DNA of 64,000 nucleotides from Cunninghamia lanceolata. Taxonomy: Eukaryota > Streptophyta > Pinopsida > Cupressales > Cupressaceae. Location of the stretch: NCBI GenBank assembly GCA_027924645.1, contig BSBN01000040.1, forward strand, positions 682,001-746,000, given 5' to 3'. The notes beneath the pieces were generated by a model that saw only the letters and a program-made list of their open reading frames with translations, did no database searches and was not told the DNA's origin. The first letter of the stretch is position 1, and each line of letters starts with the position of its first letter. Made by a program: the position numbers and the translations under genes. This document shows positions 1 through 12,370 of this stretch, piece after piece.

Positions 1-1975
1 CTTTTTATTCATAGTAAATCTTGTTGTGCTTAGGTTCAACACCATACAAAATTGACCCCTCAAATTCAAATTTTTTCAACTTTTTACCTTTTCACTAGTC
101 GTTATAAGCCTACTCGATACATGGTTGCATGATTTATTGTTATATTTTGGTATTTAAAAACATTCAATGTGTAATTAATTCATAACAAAGGCATATCTGA
201 AAATCCTAAGCATTACAGGAAAATCATTCTAGGAATATTTTGGCTTTAAACATTAAAAGCAACCATAATTTACATCAAAATCATCTAAGTCAGCTGCATG
301 TGAGAGTGTATTGCCTTTGATATTCATCCACAATCATAAATCCAATTTAATCAAGGGGGTCAACCTAGGAGAACATGACCCTTGCAATCACGTGATCTCC
401 CCAAGGTATTTTTCAATACTACCAGTCCTTACACAATTGTAAACATAAGAGATAAGGGCGACACACTTTTTAGAAGTCCACCATTAGCCAAATCAATCCC
501 ATAGGTTACAATATAGTTTCATGCATTAGGTCATTTCCGTAAGGCACAAGATTGATTACACATAACACAAATTCCACCTATAAAGAGTTTTACAACAATT
601 CGTAATATGAGGCATTCCTCAAATCGTGAGCATTGATTTCTATACCATCAATAAGTGGAATATGCATGAGGTCAGTATTTAATTCTTCATTTTTGTTCCA
701 AGAGCTAAGTGCCTAATCCTCCTCATTTATTTTCATATTCATTACACATCTACTTTCTTGATTTTGTTATTTGGGTTGATTATGTGTCTCTTGATAAGAT
801 TTAATTAATTAACCTAGATAACTCATAAGGAAAAGTATTTTTCTTTTATAGATAAATATCTTTCTAATTATAGAGGAGAAAAGTGTCTACTTCACTTTTT
901 CACCTGCATGTTTTACGTTATTTTGCATTGGTGTCTTTGATGCATGATTATTACACATAATTTAGTTCTTTTGGTGCACTCACTTACCTTGGTCTTCAAA
1001 TGGACACTTTGTTAAACTAAATCCTTTACTTCAAAATACTCTTAACTTAGTTCCCAACACCCTACCCTTCCTATAATGGATCATTAACATGATCATATCC
1101 CCTCAATTATATTGCAAGCACAATCACAACCCCAATTTTCAACATTCATATCATTGTTTGGGTAAGTGCAAGAAGTTGGGTCCACATAGAGGGGAAGTCA
1201 CGGGCAAAAAAAATTCCTGACAGAAACGGGTACCCGTTTAGGAACGGGTGCCCGAGCCTAAACGAGTACCCATTTAGGAACCATGTGCCCGAGCCTAAAC
1301 GAGTACCCGTTTAGGAACCGGTACCTGTCTTTATATAAATATTTGAATTTGAAAAAAAGCCCTGCGCGCTTTTTTGCCACACAAAAGGAACAGGTACATG
1401 TTTTAAAGCGGGTACCTGTTCATAACGAGTACCCGTTTTAGAATGGGTGCTCGTTTTACAACAGGTACCTATTCATAACAGGTACCCATTTTAGAATGGG
1501 TACCCGTTCCTAAAATCTTAGGCTCGGGAAAGGCATGGTAAGCCAACCCCTTACCTTGGACCTGCAAGTTTCTAAGTACAGAACAAGAGAAAAGACTGAG
1601 TTTACCTATATGGCTGACGACATTTTTTTCTAATTTTTTTTACGAAATTGAAACCCATTACAGACGACAGTGTCTAGTTTTCAAATATATTTTTTTTATT
1701 AGACTTGTTTTTCTATTTATTATTTAATTTATGAGCAAACTAGTCCAAAAACTTGAAATGACAGGTGTTTGTATTTTTTAATAACTATTGATTTTTAAAG
1801 TTTTTTTTTTTTAAATTATATGTCATCAATCTACACATCATTCTTTACACAATGAAAAAAAAAATATTTTATGATTAGTTTTGGTCAAATTATGTTGGTC
1901 GTACACGAGAGGTTTTTGAAAACAGTAATTAGGGCCAATTAAAAATTAATAAAAAAAATATATTTAGAAAAAAAT
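1..1975. repeat. 2.25-kb direct repeat, copy 1 (5' end outside window)
   Basis: This stretch recurs almost base for base at 2254-4213 with small indels. Shared landmarks are the opening CTTTTTATTCATAG, the motif GTGCAAGAAGTTGGGTCCAC, a GGTACC-rich block, and a T-rich tail ending near a run of AAAAATTAATAAAA. I see no coding capacity: every ORF is short and not shared between the two copies. The repeat probably begins before base 1. It could be a tandem duplication or part of a large non-coding element. I do not recognise the family. Confidence 0.85.
1219..1530. repeat. GGTACC-rich minisatellite with inverted halves (copy 1)
   Basis: Short units of the type ACGGGTACCCGTTTAGGA and GGTGCCCGAGCCTAAAC repeat with variation. 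They form a left block (about 1219-1330) and a right block (about 1389-1530), separated by about 60 bases rich in A and T. GGGTACCC is itself a palindrome. The GAGCCTAA of the left block appears inverted as TTAGGCTC near 1520, so the whole block can fold on itself. Confidence 0.75.
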
Positions 1976-2253
1976 TAAGGGAGGGAAAGAAAGCTTAATG
2001 TAGCCTTTTTGGCATCTTTTGCCACTTGCTTATGCCTGATTTTTTTGTATTTGTTTTTCCATTAATAAATTTTATAGGTGGTTTTTCCACCTTTTGCCTA
2101 AAACTAAAAATAAAAATTTCCCAATACTTCCACACATTCAACCTTATCACATTCTTATTTGCACGTATTGCTATACATCCATCATTACTATTCATTTATT
2201 GTACCTATCATTGCACTTAGATTCACGCACCCATTCCCTACCTTGATATTTAT
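1976..2253. other. Unique spacer between the two repeat copies
   Basis: AT-rich sequence between the end of copy 1 and the start of copy 2. I see no gene or recognisable element. If the repeat period is 2253 bases, this may belong to the repeat unit and be lost after copy 2. Confidence 0.5.
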
Positions 2254-4213
2254 GTCTTTTTATTCATAGTAAATCTTGTTGTGCTTAGGTTCAACACCAT
2301 ACAAAATTGACCCCTCCAATTCAAAAATTCAAATTCAAATTTTTTCAACTTTTTACCTTTTCACTAGTCGTTATAAGCCTACTCGATACATGGTTGCATG
2401 ATTTATTGTTATATTTTGGTATTTAAAAACATTCAATGTGTAATTAATTCATAACAAAGGCATATCTGAAAATCCTAATCATTATAGGAAAATCATTCTA
2501 GGAATATTTTGGCTTTAAACATTAAAAGCAACCATAATCTACATCAATATCATCTAAGTCACCTGCATGTGAGAGTGCTGCCATTGATATTCATCCACAA
2601 TCATAAATCTAATTTAATAAAGGGGGTCAACCTAGGAGAACATGACCCTTGCAATCAAGTGATCTCCCCAAGGTATTTTTCAATACTACCAATCCTTACA
2701 TAATTGTAAACATAAGAGATAAGGGCAACACACTTTTTAGCAGTCCACCATTAGCCAAATCAATCCCATAGGTTACAATATAGTTTCATGCATTAGGTCA
2801 TTTCTGCAAGGCACAAGATTGATTACACATAACACAAATTCCACCTATAAAGAATTTTACAACAGTTCATAATATGAGGCATTCCTCAAATCATGAGCAT
2901 TGATTTCTATACCATCAACAAGTGGAATCTACATGACGTCAGTATTTAATTCTTCATTGTTGTTCCAAGAGCTAAGTGCCTAATCCTCCTCATTTATTTT
3001 CATATTCATTACACATCTACTTTCTTGATTTTTTTATTTGGGTTGATTATGTGTCTCTTGATAAGATTTAATTAATTAACCTAGATAACTCATAAGGAAA
3101 AGTATTTTTCTTTTATAGATAAATATCTTTCTAATTATAGAGGAGAAAAGTGTCTACTTCACTTTTTCACCTGCATGTTTTACGTTATTTTGCATTGGTG
3201 TCTTTGATGCATGATTATTACACATAATTTAGTTCTTTTGGTGCACTCACTTACCTTAGTCTTTAAATGGACACTTTGTTAAACTAAATCCTTTACTTCA
3301 AAATACTCTTAACTTAGTTCCCAACACCCTACCCTTCCTATAATGGATCATTAACATGATCATATCCCCTCAATTATATTGCAAGCACAATCACAACCCC
3401 AATTTCTAACATTCATATTCTTGTTTGGGTAAGTGCAAGAAGTTGGGTCCACATAGAGGGGAAGTCACGGGCAAAAAAAATTCCTGACAGAAATGGGTAC
3501 CCATTTAGGAATGGGTGCCCGAGCCTAAATGGGTACCCACTTAGGAATGGGTACCTGTTTGGGAACCGTGTGCTCGAGCCTAAATGAGTACCCGTTTAGG
3601 AACGGGTACCTATTTTTATATAGATATTTGAATTTGAAAAAAAAACCTGCGTGTTTTTTTCCCACACAAAAGGAACAGGTACTCGTTTTAAAATGGGTAC
3701 CTGTTCATAACAGGTACCTATTTTAGAATGGGTACCCGTTCCTAAAAACTTAGGCTTGGGAAAGGCACGGTAAGCCAACCCCTTGCCTTGGACCTGCAAG
3801 TTTCTTTCTAAGTATAAAACAAGAGAAAAGACTAAGTTTACCTATATGGCTAACGACATTTTTTTCTTAATTTTTTTACGAAATTGAAACCCATTACAGA
3901 CGACAGTGTCTAGTTTTCAAATATGTAATTTTTTTTATTGGACTTGTTTTTTTATTTATTATTTAATTTATGAGCAAACTATTCCAAAAACTTAAAATGA
4001 CAGGTGTTTGTATTTTTTTAATAACGTTTGATTTTTAAAGTTTTTTTTTTAAATTATATGTCATCAATCTACACATCATTTTTTACATAATGAAAAAAAA
4101 ATCATTTTATGATTAGTTTTGGTCAAATTATGTTGGTCGTACACGAGAGGTTTTTGAAAACAACAATTAAGGCCAATAAAAAATTAATAAAAACAATATT
4201 TAGAAAAAAATTA
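2254..4213. repeat. 2.25-kb direct repeat, copy 2
   Basis: Second copy of the sequence at 1-1975, in the same orientation and offset by about 2253 bases. Differences are scattered substitutions and small indels, including an extra AAATTCAAA near 2325 and shorter GGTACC blocks. Similarity ends near 4213, after which the sequence departs from the spacer that follows copy 1. Confidence 0.85.
3486..3760. repeat. GGTACC-rich minisatellite with inverted halves (copy 2)
   Basis: Counterpart of the block at 1219-1530, with fewer units in the right half. The number and exact sequence of units differ between copies while the flanks stay very similar. This is what repeat-unit gain and loss after duplication would give. 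Confidence 0.7.
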
Positions 4214-4692
4214 TAAAAAAATATCCTCATCAATCTTCACTATACTACACATCTTTCCCCAGAAAAATACTTTTATTTAGGTCAAATTATGTTGGTCGTA
4301 CACGTGCATGGTATGGTTAAAAAAAGTGACTTTTAAACAGTGGTTTTTAGAAATGCCTATTGAAAATTAATTTGTATCATCTGGGTATTAAAATAAATTA
4401 CATATTTGGAAACTAGACTCCGAGTACTACATTTCAGTTTCTAACTTTTTTTGAGATTCAATCTTTAAGTGCCTCAAATGTTTAGGTCAATTGTGACAAA
4501 TTCTGAAAATCAGGGAAAACACTTCCACTTTTTGGCCAAAAAGTGGACCCAACTTCTTGCACTGACCCGTTTTCTAAGGCTAACAATTCTAGGCTATGAC
4601 CTTTGTTTGTTAGTGCGGGCACTAAAAACTTTAATTTGTGCATCTAGGGTTGTGTATTTAAAAGCATCACCTTAGGACACTTTTCATTGTCG
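4214..4692. other. Repeat-derived non-coding DNA with short direct and inverted copies
   Basis: The motif GGTCAAATTATGTTGGTCGT, already present near 1882 and 4121, recurs near 4277. The 20-mer GTGCAAGAAGTTGGGTCCAC, found near 1166 and 3432, occurs here in inverted orientation at about 4543-4563. The stretch is therefore related to the 2.25-kb repeat, possibly its opposite terminus. No gene is seen. Confidence 0.5.
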
Positions 4693-4964
4693 ATGATCAA
4701 GAGAATAATTTATCACTCACATAAATCACACAAATCAGTCATAACCACACATCTACTCTTTAACACTCACTACCTCCTATATATACCCTACTTATGCATT
4801 GGATATCACCCAGGATAACTTGGGTACCTAATTATATCACCTAGGCCGACTTAAATATCTAAATAAGATTGTAATAATGATCATATAACTTAATTAAGAG
4901 CTGAGGTATCCACAAGCCAACTACTCGTAACCCTATACACGATATAATATTAAGGGCATAGCAT
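4693..4964 (-). repeat. Probable 3' LTR of element D (diverged)
   Basis: Next to the polypurine tract. Its right end, around CCACAAGCCAAC followed by a TATAATATTA stretch, aligns with the right end of the 7618-8041 LTR (CCACAAGTCAAC and ATTATAATATCA). The left border at TGATCAAG is a guess, and the copy looks shorter than its partner. Confidence 0.4.
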
Positions 4965-4979
4965 GACCCCCTCTTGAGA
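4965..4979 (-). other. Polypurine tract of element D
   Basis: Minus strand reads CTCAAGAGGGGGTCA directly before an LTR starting TGCTATG. This is the position and composition of the plus-strand primer of an LTR retrotransposon. Confidence 0.6.
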
Positions 4980-5415
4980 GAAGAATTGTCCTCAACTCTA
5001 ACCAAGTGTGGATGCTTCTATATAAAATCTTCAACATCCCATGTGGCATCTTCAATTGCCAAATTCTTTTGTTGGATGAGGTAGACTATTTGAGGTCCCA
5101 ACTTTTTTGTGCATGTCTGGAGAATTAACTCTGGATCTAAAATGATCCTTCCATCTTCATGGAGCTTTGGAAACACTATTTAGGATGAAACTTTGTGTCC
5201 ATTAACCTTCTCTAATCTAGAGACACAAAAGACTAGATGTATCTTTTTTTACTTAGGTAACCTCAACTTGTATGTTATGCCATCAGTCCTTTGTGAACCT
5301 TTATGAGGCCCATACAAATCAAGTGCCCACTTGTTATCCAACAGCTGGTGTTTCAAGGATAATGACTTATATGGATTTTGCTAGCATTGAATGTGATCAT
5401 CAACTACTCTCACCT
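4980..5415 (-). pseudogene. Integrase C-terminus with chromodomain-like end (element D)
   Basis: The minus strand encodes, with a few stops, a YGPHKG segment in the GPY/F position, then a YKLRLP segment like the family's YxLxLP, then VFCVSRLEKVNG in place of the usual VFHVSxLxKxxG, then an ILDPE motif and EDATWDVEDF. The last is the ATWE/DATWE signature of chromodomain-bearing gypsy integrases, which helps target integration. It ends just before the polypurine tract, as expected. The catalytic core that should precede it is missing. In-frame stops rule out function. Confidence 0.7.
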
Positions 5416-6190
5416 TAGTGTGTGCCTATAAGGGAGGAGTGATGGATGGTGGAAGGTTCTCTAGTAATTGAAGTGTTTCTGGAAAAACTATGTCTTGCTT
5501 TTTTGCCTCACCTGAAGTGTTCTCTAGTAGTTGATTGGCTTGACCATTCTCATTATTAGGAGGCCCTTTTTTGGCATATCCCCAAAATTGTAATTGCTTG
5601 CAAAACAAGTGATGCAAGAACCTTTGGTTGTTGCACTTCCAATGATAATAATTGAACCATACCTCTATCCACATTTTTAAGCATCTTTTGCATTTGGTGT
5701 GTGTTTACAATCTGTGGACTCTTTGCATGCAACCATCTTAGCTCAAATTTTCAACCCTCTAAGTAGAAATGCATGAATAGCTCCTGGAAATTCATCACTA
5801 TTGTGCCCAAGGTAGTGATCCATTGGACTCCCAAAATAATGTCTACTCTAGCCATGGGTATAGAAAACATAGAGCAAACTATCATGTAGTCTCTCATGGT
5901 GAGTTTAATACTATGGCATTTCCTTGAACAATTGATTATATCACCATCTACAATAATAACCTAGAATTTTGGGGCAGAGTAGAAAAAATAATTTAATTAT
6001 GTTGCTAATTTATTGTTGATGAAGTTATGCATACTCCTTGAATCAATCAATATTGTTACCTTTTGTTGTTTAAGAAAACCCCTTACCTTAAGTGTTTGTG
6101 GGTTGTTGATACCTAATAGTGCATGACAAGAGATAGTTGGTTGGACATCTTCTGATTCTTCTACTACCACCACTGACTTGTCTTCATCCT
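5416..6190 (-). pseudogene. Aspartic protease region of element D
   Basis: Around 6000-6058 the minus strand reads VTILIDSRSMHNFIN. This matches the retropepsin active-site region (normally ILIDSGSTHNFI) with Gly changed to Arg. Further on is a DIILGVQWITTLGTI segment matching the second conserved protease block (DxVLGxQWLxxLG). A Gln/Leu-rich linker follows, then a PPSITPPL segment resembling the start of the protease-RT linker, where homology jumps to the integrase end. In-frame stops and the lost active-site Gly mark it as dead. Confidence 0.7.
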
Positions 6191-7300
6191 TTTATTTGTC
6201 ATAAGTAGCCTCAATGTAGAACAACTTCTTCTCATAACATTTATGTCCTCTACTATATTTTCCATCATAGTTGAAACATAACCCTTTGGCCTTTTTTACT
6301 TCAATTTTTTGAGGTGTCAATCTAATAGGTTGAAGAAATTATGATGCAGGAGCCCTTCCATCTTTGTTGCTAGGGAGTTCCTCCCTTCAGTTAGCCAAAA
6401 AATTCTCCTTGACTTTCCTTGCCATAATCATTGCTTGGGACATAGAATTCAGATGGAACATGTGTACCTCATATTTGATGTGGGACCTTTAAACCCCCTA
6501 AAAATAATTCCTTCAAAATTTCTCCTATAACATTTCCCACTCTTAAATACAAGGTTTGTAATTGTTGAGCATAGTCCTTGACCATACCTATTTGCTTCAA
6601 TTTGGGGAGTTGGTTGAAGTAGCTATCCATAAAATTATCTCCATAATGTGTAGTGAGTTTCTCTTGAAAAGTTGACCATGTGTCCACACGACCCATCTTT
6701 TTCTTCTCTTCACATAACTAATGATACCAAATGAATTGGTGTAGTTCCAAGTATAAAGATGTTATTACCACCTTTTGTTACATGGAACATGTTGAAGATC
6801 AAAGAATTACTCCACTTGGTAGAGCCAATTGGTTGGATCCTTGCCATCAAACTTCCACATATCCATCTTTGGTGTGAAATTCCTTGGCATAGAATTATTT
6901 GGGGGATGATCCATCTTAGGATCTGAGTCAAACCCAAAAGAATCATGTCCTTTAGAATAATCATCTTCTTCCCAAATATTATGATGTGAATTCATTGTCT
7001 TAGAGGTCATAAAACTCTCAAGAGAATCAATTTTTTTATTATTGTCTGGATCTCGTCACTCTTCGCAAACCCTTTCATTTGCTCCACCAATTATAACTTG
7101 ATTTTATTCTTCATATTGTTGGTTTCTTACCTCATTTGTTCCCTTATAGATTCATTGTCTATGGGACCAATCTCCTCAATTCCCATATCATTATTGCCTC
7201 AAGATTTTCCAAGTGTGACAAAATTCTTTTTGTCCCTTATTGCAAGCCCACCATGATGGAGAAAAATGATTTTGAAACAAATCACATAAAAAATTTAAAT
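6191..7300 (-). pseudogene. Gag relic with one-cysteine-short zinc knuckle (element D)
   Basis: Two open pieces support gag. The first (6807-7010) carries KMDMWKFDGKDPTNWLYQVE, the segment just before the gag core. The second (6469-6696) carries WSTFQEKLTTHYGD and a following helix-rich stretch, the Retrotrans_gag core. Near 6230-6290 the finger reads CFNYDGKYSRGHKC, where the family has CxxC at the first pair, so the second Cys is now Tyr. Earlier codons up to about 7300 look like the gag N-terminus but contain stops. Together these form a capsid-type protein, now non-functional. Confidence 0.7.
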
Positions 7301-7603
7301 TCTCTAAAATTTTTACTATAACTTACTTGGGCATAGATCTTGCATTGCAGATAAATCTCTAAGAAATTCGCTAATTTGCAACCTTAAGGGCAAATTTGGT
7401 GGAAACACTAATTTTGCAATAACTTCTTCAGATCTTCTCCAAATGGCCTCAAGTTTTGAATGTGGTAGATTCAATATGTCCTTGAAAAACCCTTTAAAAA
7501 TAGGAAAAAAGCTACCAAAACAAGAGAGATATGTGCTTCCCAAAATGACCTCCAAAATTGAAAAAAATTGTCTTCTTTCTTGCCTTCAAGGTGCTAAAAT
7601 CAC
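7301..7603 (-). other. Leader region of element D, no recognised domain
   Basis: Sequence between the gag start and the primer-binding site. A 79-codon open frame lies here on the minus strand, but I recognise no family in it. It occupies the untranslated-leader position. Confidence 0.4.
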
Positions 7604-7615
7604 TCTCTGATACCA
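7604..7615 (-). other. Primer-binding site (initiator Met tRNA type), element D
   Basis: Minus strand reads TGGTATCAGAGA, one base from the usual plant initiator-Met PBS TGGTATCAGAGC, two bases inside the LTR border. Confidence 0.75.
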
Positions 7616-7617
7616 CT

Positions 7618-8041
7618 TGATAAGATCTACAAATATAATAATAGGAATAATACAATGTAGAATATATATCTCACACAACACAAGAGATATTTGTGGGCCA
7701 AGATACCATAATATCCAATAAATGTAGAAATAGAATAAACCCTTGAGACCATACAATACTCCTTATGGAAGAAGCCACTCCACACTATATCTCCAAGAGA
7801 TCCCAAACACAATATCATACTCAACACATATCCTTACAATGATATTCAACTTCTTTATATACCACCTCCTAATAATATAATGGAGGGGTATTCCCATTGA
7901 AGACCTACTCATCGCCTAATATAAATAAATACACAAGTTGTACACATGACCCAATATAACTAACTAAAGGGGCGTGTGCCACAAGTCAACATCTTCATCC
8001 ACCTAAATACATTATAATATCATATCCCTAGGTAGATAACA
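7618..8041 (-). repeat. 5' LTR of element D
   Basis: Starts TGATAAGATC next to the PBS. The far end is placed at GATAACA from its weak alignment with the other LTR around CCACAAGTCAAC. About 424 bases. The far border is uncertain by tens of bases. Confidence 0.5.
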
Positions 8042-8536
8042 TTTAACTTCAACATAATTAGTAATCAACAATTGACATCTAATGTCATCTTTCCAAAGTT
8101 GTCTAAAATTCACAACTTCCATTGAACATAATTTACATCACACATTTGCTTGCATCAAACTTAGTTGGTATCAAATGCAACTATCAACTCATTCACATCC
8201 ATTACCACCACTTATCTCTTTTTTGTTATTGTTAAATTAAGATAGGAACCAAACTCAGGGTTAAGGAAGTTTCATACTTTCAACACCCATATAAGGCTCC
8301 CAATGGTGCTCTTCAGCACCACATTGTTTTAATCACACATATAACACTCAAGTGAGTCTCTCCTATAGGTATTAAAGATCAATTTCATCAAACAAGATTG
8401 TGCTAATTGGACTAGATTATCGGTGAAATCTAATTTATCATGTCGACCTATATGCCTTTTTCATACTTACAGACAACTCTAACCCCTTTAAATTTAATAC
8501 AATGTAGTCATGTTTAAAACAATAGTATAGTTAATT
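8042..8536. other. AT-rich DNA, no gene seen
   Basis: I see no coding frame, repeat unit or RNA gene here. It is the left flank of the solo LTR that starts at 8537. Confidence 0.5.
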
Positions 8537-11500
8537 TGTTACATCCCCAACTTGCAATTAGACTTAGTCATTAACTTTGCATGATAATCGGGAGGATTAG
8601 TCATAGTTAACTGATTTGATATTGTAGAAATATTTGATTTGAACATTGTTAATGATGTTAGTAATTGATGTTAATTAGTTTTAAACATTAATTACTTTAT
8701 ATTATGAGATATGATTATGATGCACTGATCGTGATTTTGTGGTCTTGGGTGTGAACAGGAAAAATTAACGACCTTCGAAGAAGGAAGGAGGGTATCATCC
8801 TGGAGGAAGGGTTAGATGTCGAGAAAACAAGGTGGATTAGTCATCTAAGTATCAGTTTCTATGTCCTTCTGAATCCCTTGTAAGTCGTCATGAATCATGT
8901 CTTCCTTCATAGTAATTCATTCTTGTGAGTCATTTTGTCGATGGTGTTTTGATGACTAGACGACATTCATGGAATGTCTCAAGATGTATGATATTCGAGT
9001 TAAGAGTTGATGAGATTTCTCATCACCCTATTCTTAAATAGGGATATTAATTCTTTATTTTCTAGTCATTTGACTAAAGTTTACCGTTGATGTTGGTTGA
9101 TGTTGGGGGAGTATTACTCGATCCCGATTATCCTAAGATTTTAGTGTGATATCTATTGCTTTCATCTTTAAGATAATTTTGAATATTATAATAGATCTTC
9201 AACCCATGTTATTTGTCGAGGGTATTTTTATATAATTATATATGGACCTCTTTTGAGGTTGATGTTAATAACTCTTGACTATGTTATTTACTACCTTATC
9301 TTATCTTATTCTTACCTCATCAATATCCTTAAACCCACAAGGAGTGGGAAAGGAGAGATAATAGGTTGAGTGGGCTGCGTGGATTAAAGATCCTGCAACG
9401 TGGCAAGCCCAAATCGCATGCAAAGAACATGCTTTGGTTAGTTATCAAATGCTATCTTGGTGTCTATGGCGAGGGGCTCAATTGAAGTCTACAATTCTTT
9501 TTTTTTTTCTTGGGTGAGAGACTTCGAGGAGGAAGTGGGTGTGCGGGTAGTGAACACTGGAAAAACTATAGTCTATTGTTGCAGAGAACTACAGTCGAGG
9601 AGAACAACTAGAGTAACCAGAAAAGCTCAAGCTCTATGAGCTACATCCTTATCTCTGTGAAATATTTATAGGTATCTCTAATCTAGAGCCCTCGGCTCAT
9701 ATGATTACATGACTGCAATACAGTTTAAAATCCTTTCATTTGAAAGTAACATCGACACTACCAACTAAAGGAATAAGTAATGCATTGCTCTTAACGTATA
9801 GAGTTGAGACTATATATTCATTTGTGCATATTAATAATTGTTATGAGTGGTCGAAGGATCTTGGAGCCTCAATGAAATATAATTCTTGATATTTTGAAAC
9901 TTACTGCTCTATAGTGGCACTCAGCCAACTTGAGGTCATAAACCCTATGTGGGATTGCATGCATGAGCACCTACAAGATATTGATATTTCTATGCACCAT
10001 GCATCTTTGATGATGTCTTCTTTTATTTTGTTTATCAACTGATAATTCCTGCAAACTTTTAAATGCTTATGAGCCTGATAGGGGAACATTCTGTAATGAA
10101 TGGTTAATGGTTGGTATCGGCCTAAGGAACAGTCCATACCATTATTTTTGATGGTCACAGCCATGATTAAGTTTAAACATAGTAAACCCAACATAACTTG
10201 GGTCGAGTCATTACACTCGATACCTTACCTTGCCTGTTCGATAGTAAAAGATGACATGAATCGAATGGCTATCCATATATTTATATCTTGTGAATATAAT
10301 GACTCTTCGAGGAGAGTAATAGAGTACTATTCTTTTACTATCATGATAATGTTTGCATGATAGTCGAGACTTCAATAGTGTCATCATTAAGAAGTAGAAT
10401 CTTGACATATTCTTTAATATAAGAAACCTACCCTAGTTCTATTAGAAGCTAGTGGTTATCTACGAGAAGAATGCCAACTTTATTAATGGCAGTTATGTTT
10501 TTATATTTAGACTTAATGAAAGATTCTTGAAGAACTTAGAAGGGTTTGACTCTATGAGTCTTTATGATACTTTAAAAGATACTATGATTTGAGCCTTTAC
10601 TATTTATTATGAACTGAATTACAACCTTGACAATAAGTAAATAAAGTAAACATTGACTGAGTAGGGTGAGTGTTGAAAACAAGAATGTAATCATTGTTCA
10701 AGAAAATGGGAGAAGGTGACATGGAGTCACTAGTTCCTGAGTATCTATGAAATCAAGAACCTAAGTATGGGTTTTTAAGATAACGATCGAGTGTCCAAGG
10801 ATTGGACTTAGATGTATCGAAACCTAATTATACTAGACCAAGAATGGTCGACTTTGATATGATTTACAAGATGGAACAAGGTGGAAAGTGATAGGGAGAC
10901 CTATGGGTTTAGCAAACCTATCTTGACACAACACTTCAAGACCTATATCAATCCCAAGTCTCCCTACCAATTCAAGTGCTCAAAGACATTTTCTGCCCCA
11001 AAATGCCTATATCAACCTAACCAGTCTATTACAGAGGTGAAAGACCTGTTTGTCTGTTGTTCCCAATACAGACATTGCTTACTTGGTGTGAGGTATTCTT
11101 CTTTACCCTCACTGTTTCCAAGATTCCTAATCTCCAAGGCTCATAGCCTTCTTGAGCCCATTATCAGCCCTCCTCTTCGGGTCCAGGGTTCTGATTGCTT
11201 GGTACTCAATTCTTCCACTCTGTTTTCACCTCTGTCTCTTAGACTGCAACTTGCATACTAGCCGGGCTATGGCACAGCTCGCCTAGTACAAGTTCACATG
11301 GCCTCTCTCTGTCAACCCATACACAACAACAGAAAGAAAAACTAAAAAAAGAGACTCTGTTTGATTTCCCCCCATGACTGTACAAAGAATATGCGAGGAC
11401 ATCAAACTAGAGTCATTATGTACAAACTGAAACAAAACTAATAGGAATTAAACTGTCTACTCTACTACAAACCAGATTATGCAAGTACTCTACAGATAAA

Positions 11501-11961
11501 ATTCAAATGGATTCAACTGTCAATGTTTTTATTATCAGAAGTTCCTCTATTACATTCACGGCATCTCAGGCTTCAAAACGTTCCAACCCCTTTTACAAAG
11601 CAAAAACTAGCTTTTAAATTGTTCAGCTTCCTTTTAGTTATCGAACAATTAGGTTTTCTGTCTATTCGGCTCCCATCGGTAAAATAGATTCTTTGTCTCA
11701 CCGATCATATTCTTCCCCTGTCGATATGCATCCTATCGATACATTATTATTGGCCAGACATCGTGACTTTCGCACCGAAATGCTCCTTCCCCTTTCCATC
11801 GGCCTGATCCACCTTATCGGCCACCACTTAACTTCTCCCGCCGAGAGACCATTTCTCTCTGACGGCTAAAGTATTCATCGCTCAGACGTTACACTGTCGG
11901 CGTAGCTTTTCCTTGGTTTGCCAATGTTTATTGTTACTCCGATGGACCTAACAACCCCCTC

Positions 11962-12102
11962 ATCGGTCAGACCACATTCTATCGGCAAACCTCAAATTTG
12001 TCCCGCCGATATCAGCGGTCATGCCGATGCTCCTTCTATCGGCGTAACTTCGCCGTTCGCTACAACTTCGAAAGGCGTCACCGATAGGTTCTCTCACACC
12101 GA
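11962..12102. repeat. 141-bp LTR-internal repeat, unit 1
   Basis: ATCGGTCAGACCACATTC to CTCTCACACCGA. It is nearly identical to 12230-12370, with a 127-base spacer between them. The same pair exists in the other LTR at about 18267-18407 and 18535-18675, so it predates this insertion. It lies in U3, the promoter side of the LTR. Confidence 0.9.
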
Positions 12103-12229
12103 AATGCATTCTCCATCGGCCAGACTTGTGGTTGTCGGTGAAACTATTTCCTTTCGCTCCGATATCGATAGTCTTGCCGACCATTCTAACCCATCGGCTT
12201 GACATACAGCATCGGCCAATTCGTCCCGC

Positions 12230-12370
12230 ATCGGTTAGACCACATTCTATCGGCAAACCTCAAATTTGTCCCGCCGATATCAGCGGTCATGCCGATGCTC
12301 CTTCTATCGGCGTAACTTCGCCGTTCGCTACAACTTCGAAAGGCGTCGCCGATAGGTTCTCTCACACCGA
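12230..12370. repeat. 141-bp LTR-internal repeat, unit 2
   Basis: Second unit of the pair, differing from unit 1 at only a few bases. Contains several ATCGG/CCGAT pentamers. Confidence 0.9.

Larger units (their letters stand above)
4693..8041 (-). mobile_element. Element D: decayed, internally deleted Ty3/gypsy retrotransposon
   Basis: Read on the minus strand, this holds in order a 5' LTR (right), an initiator-Met-type primer-binding site, gag, a CCHC-like finger, an aspartic protease, then directly the GPY/F-like and chromodomain-like end of integrase, a polypurine tract and a diverged 3' LTR (left). RT, RNase H and the integrase DDE core are absent: protease-linked sequence passes into the integrase C-terminus near 5415. 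Outer borders are approximate because the two LTRs are poorly conserved and I found no matching TSD. The GPY/F and chromodomain features point to the chromovirus branch. Confidence 0.7.
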
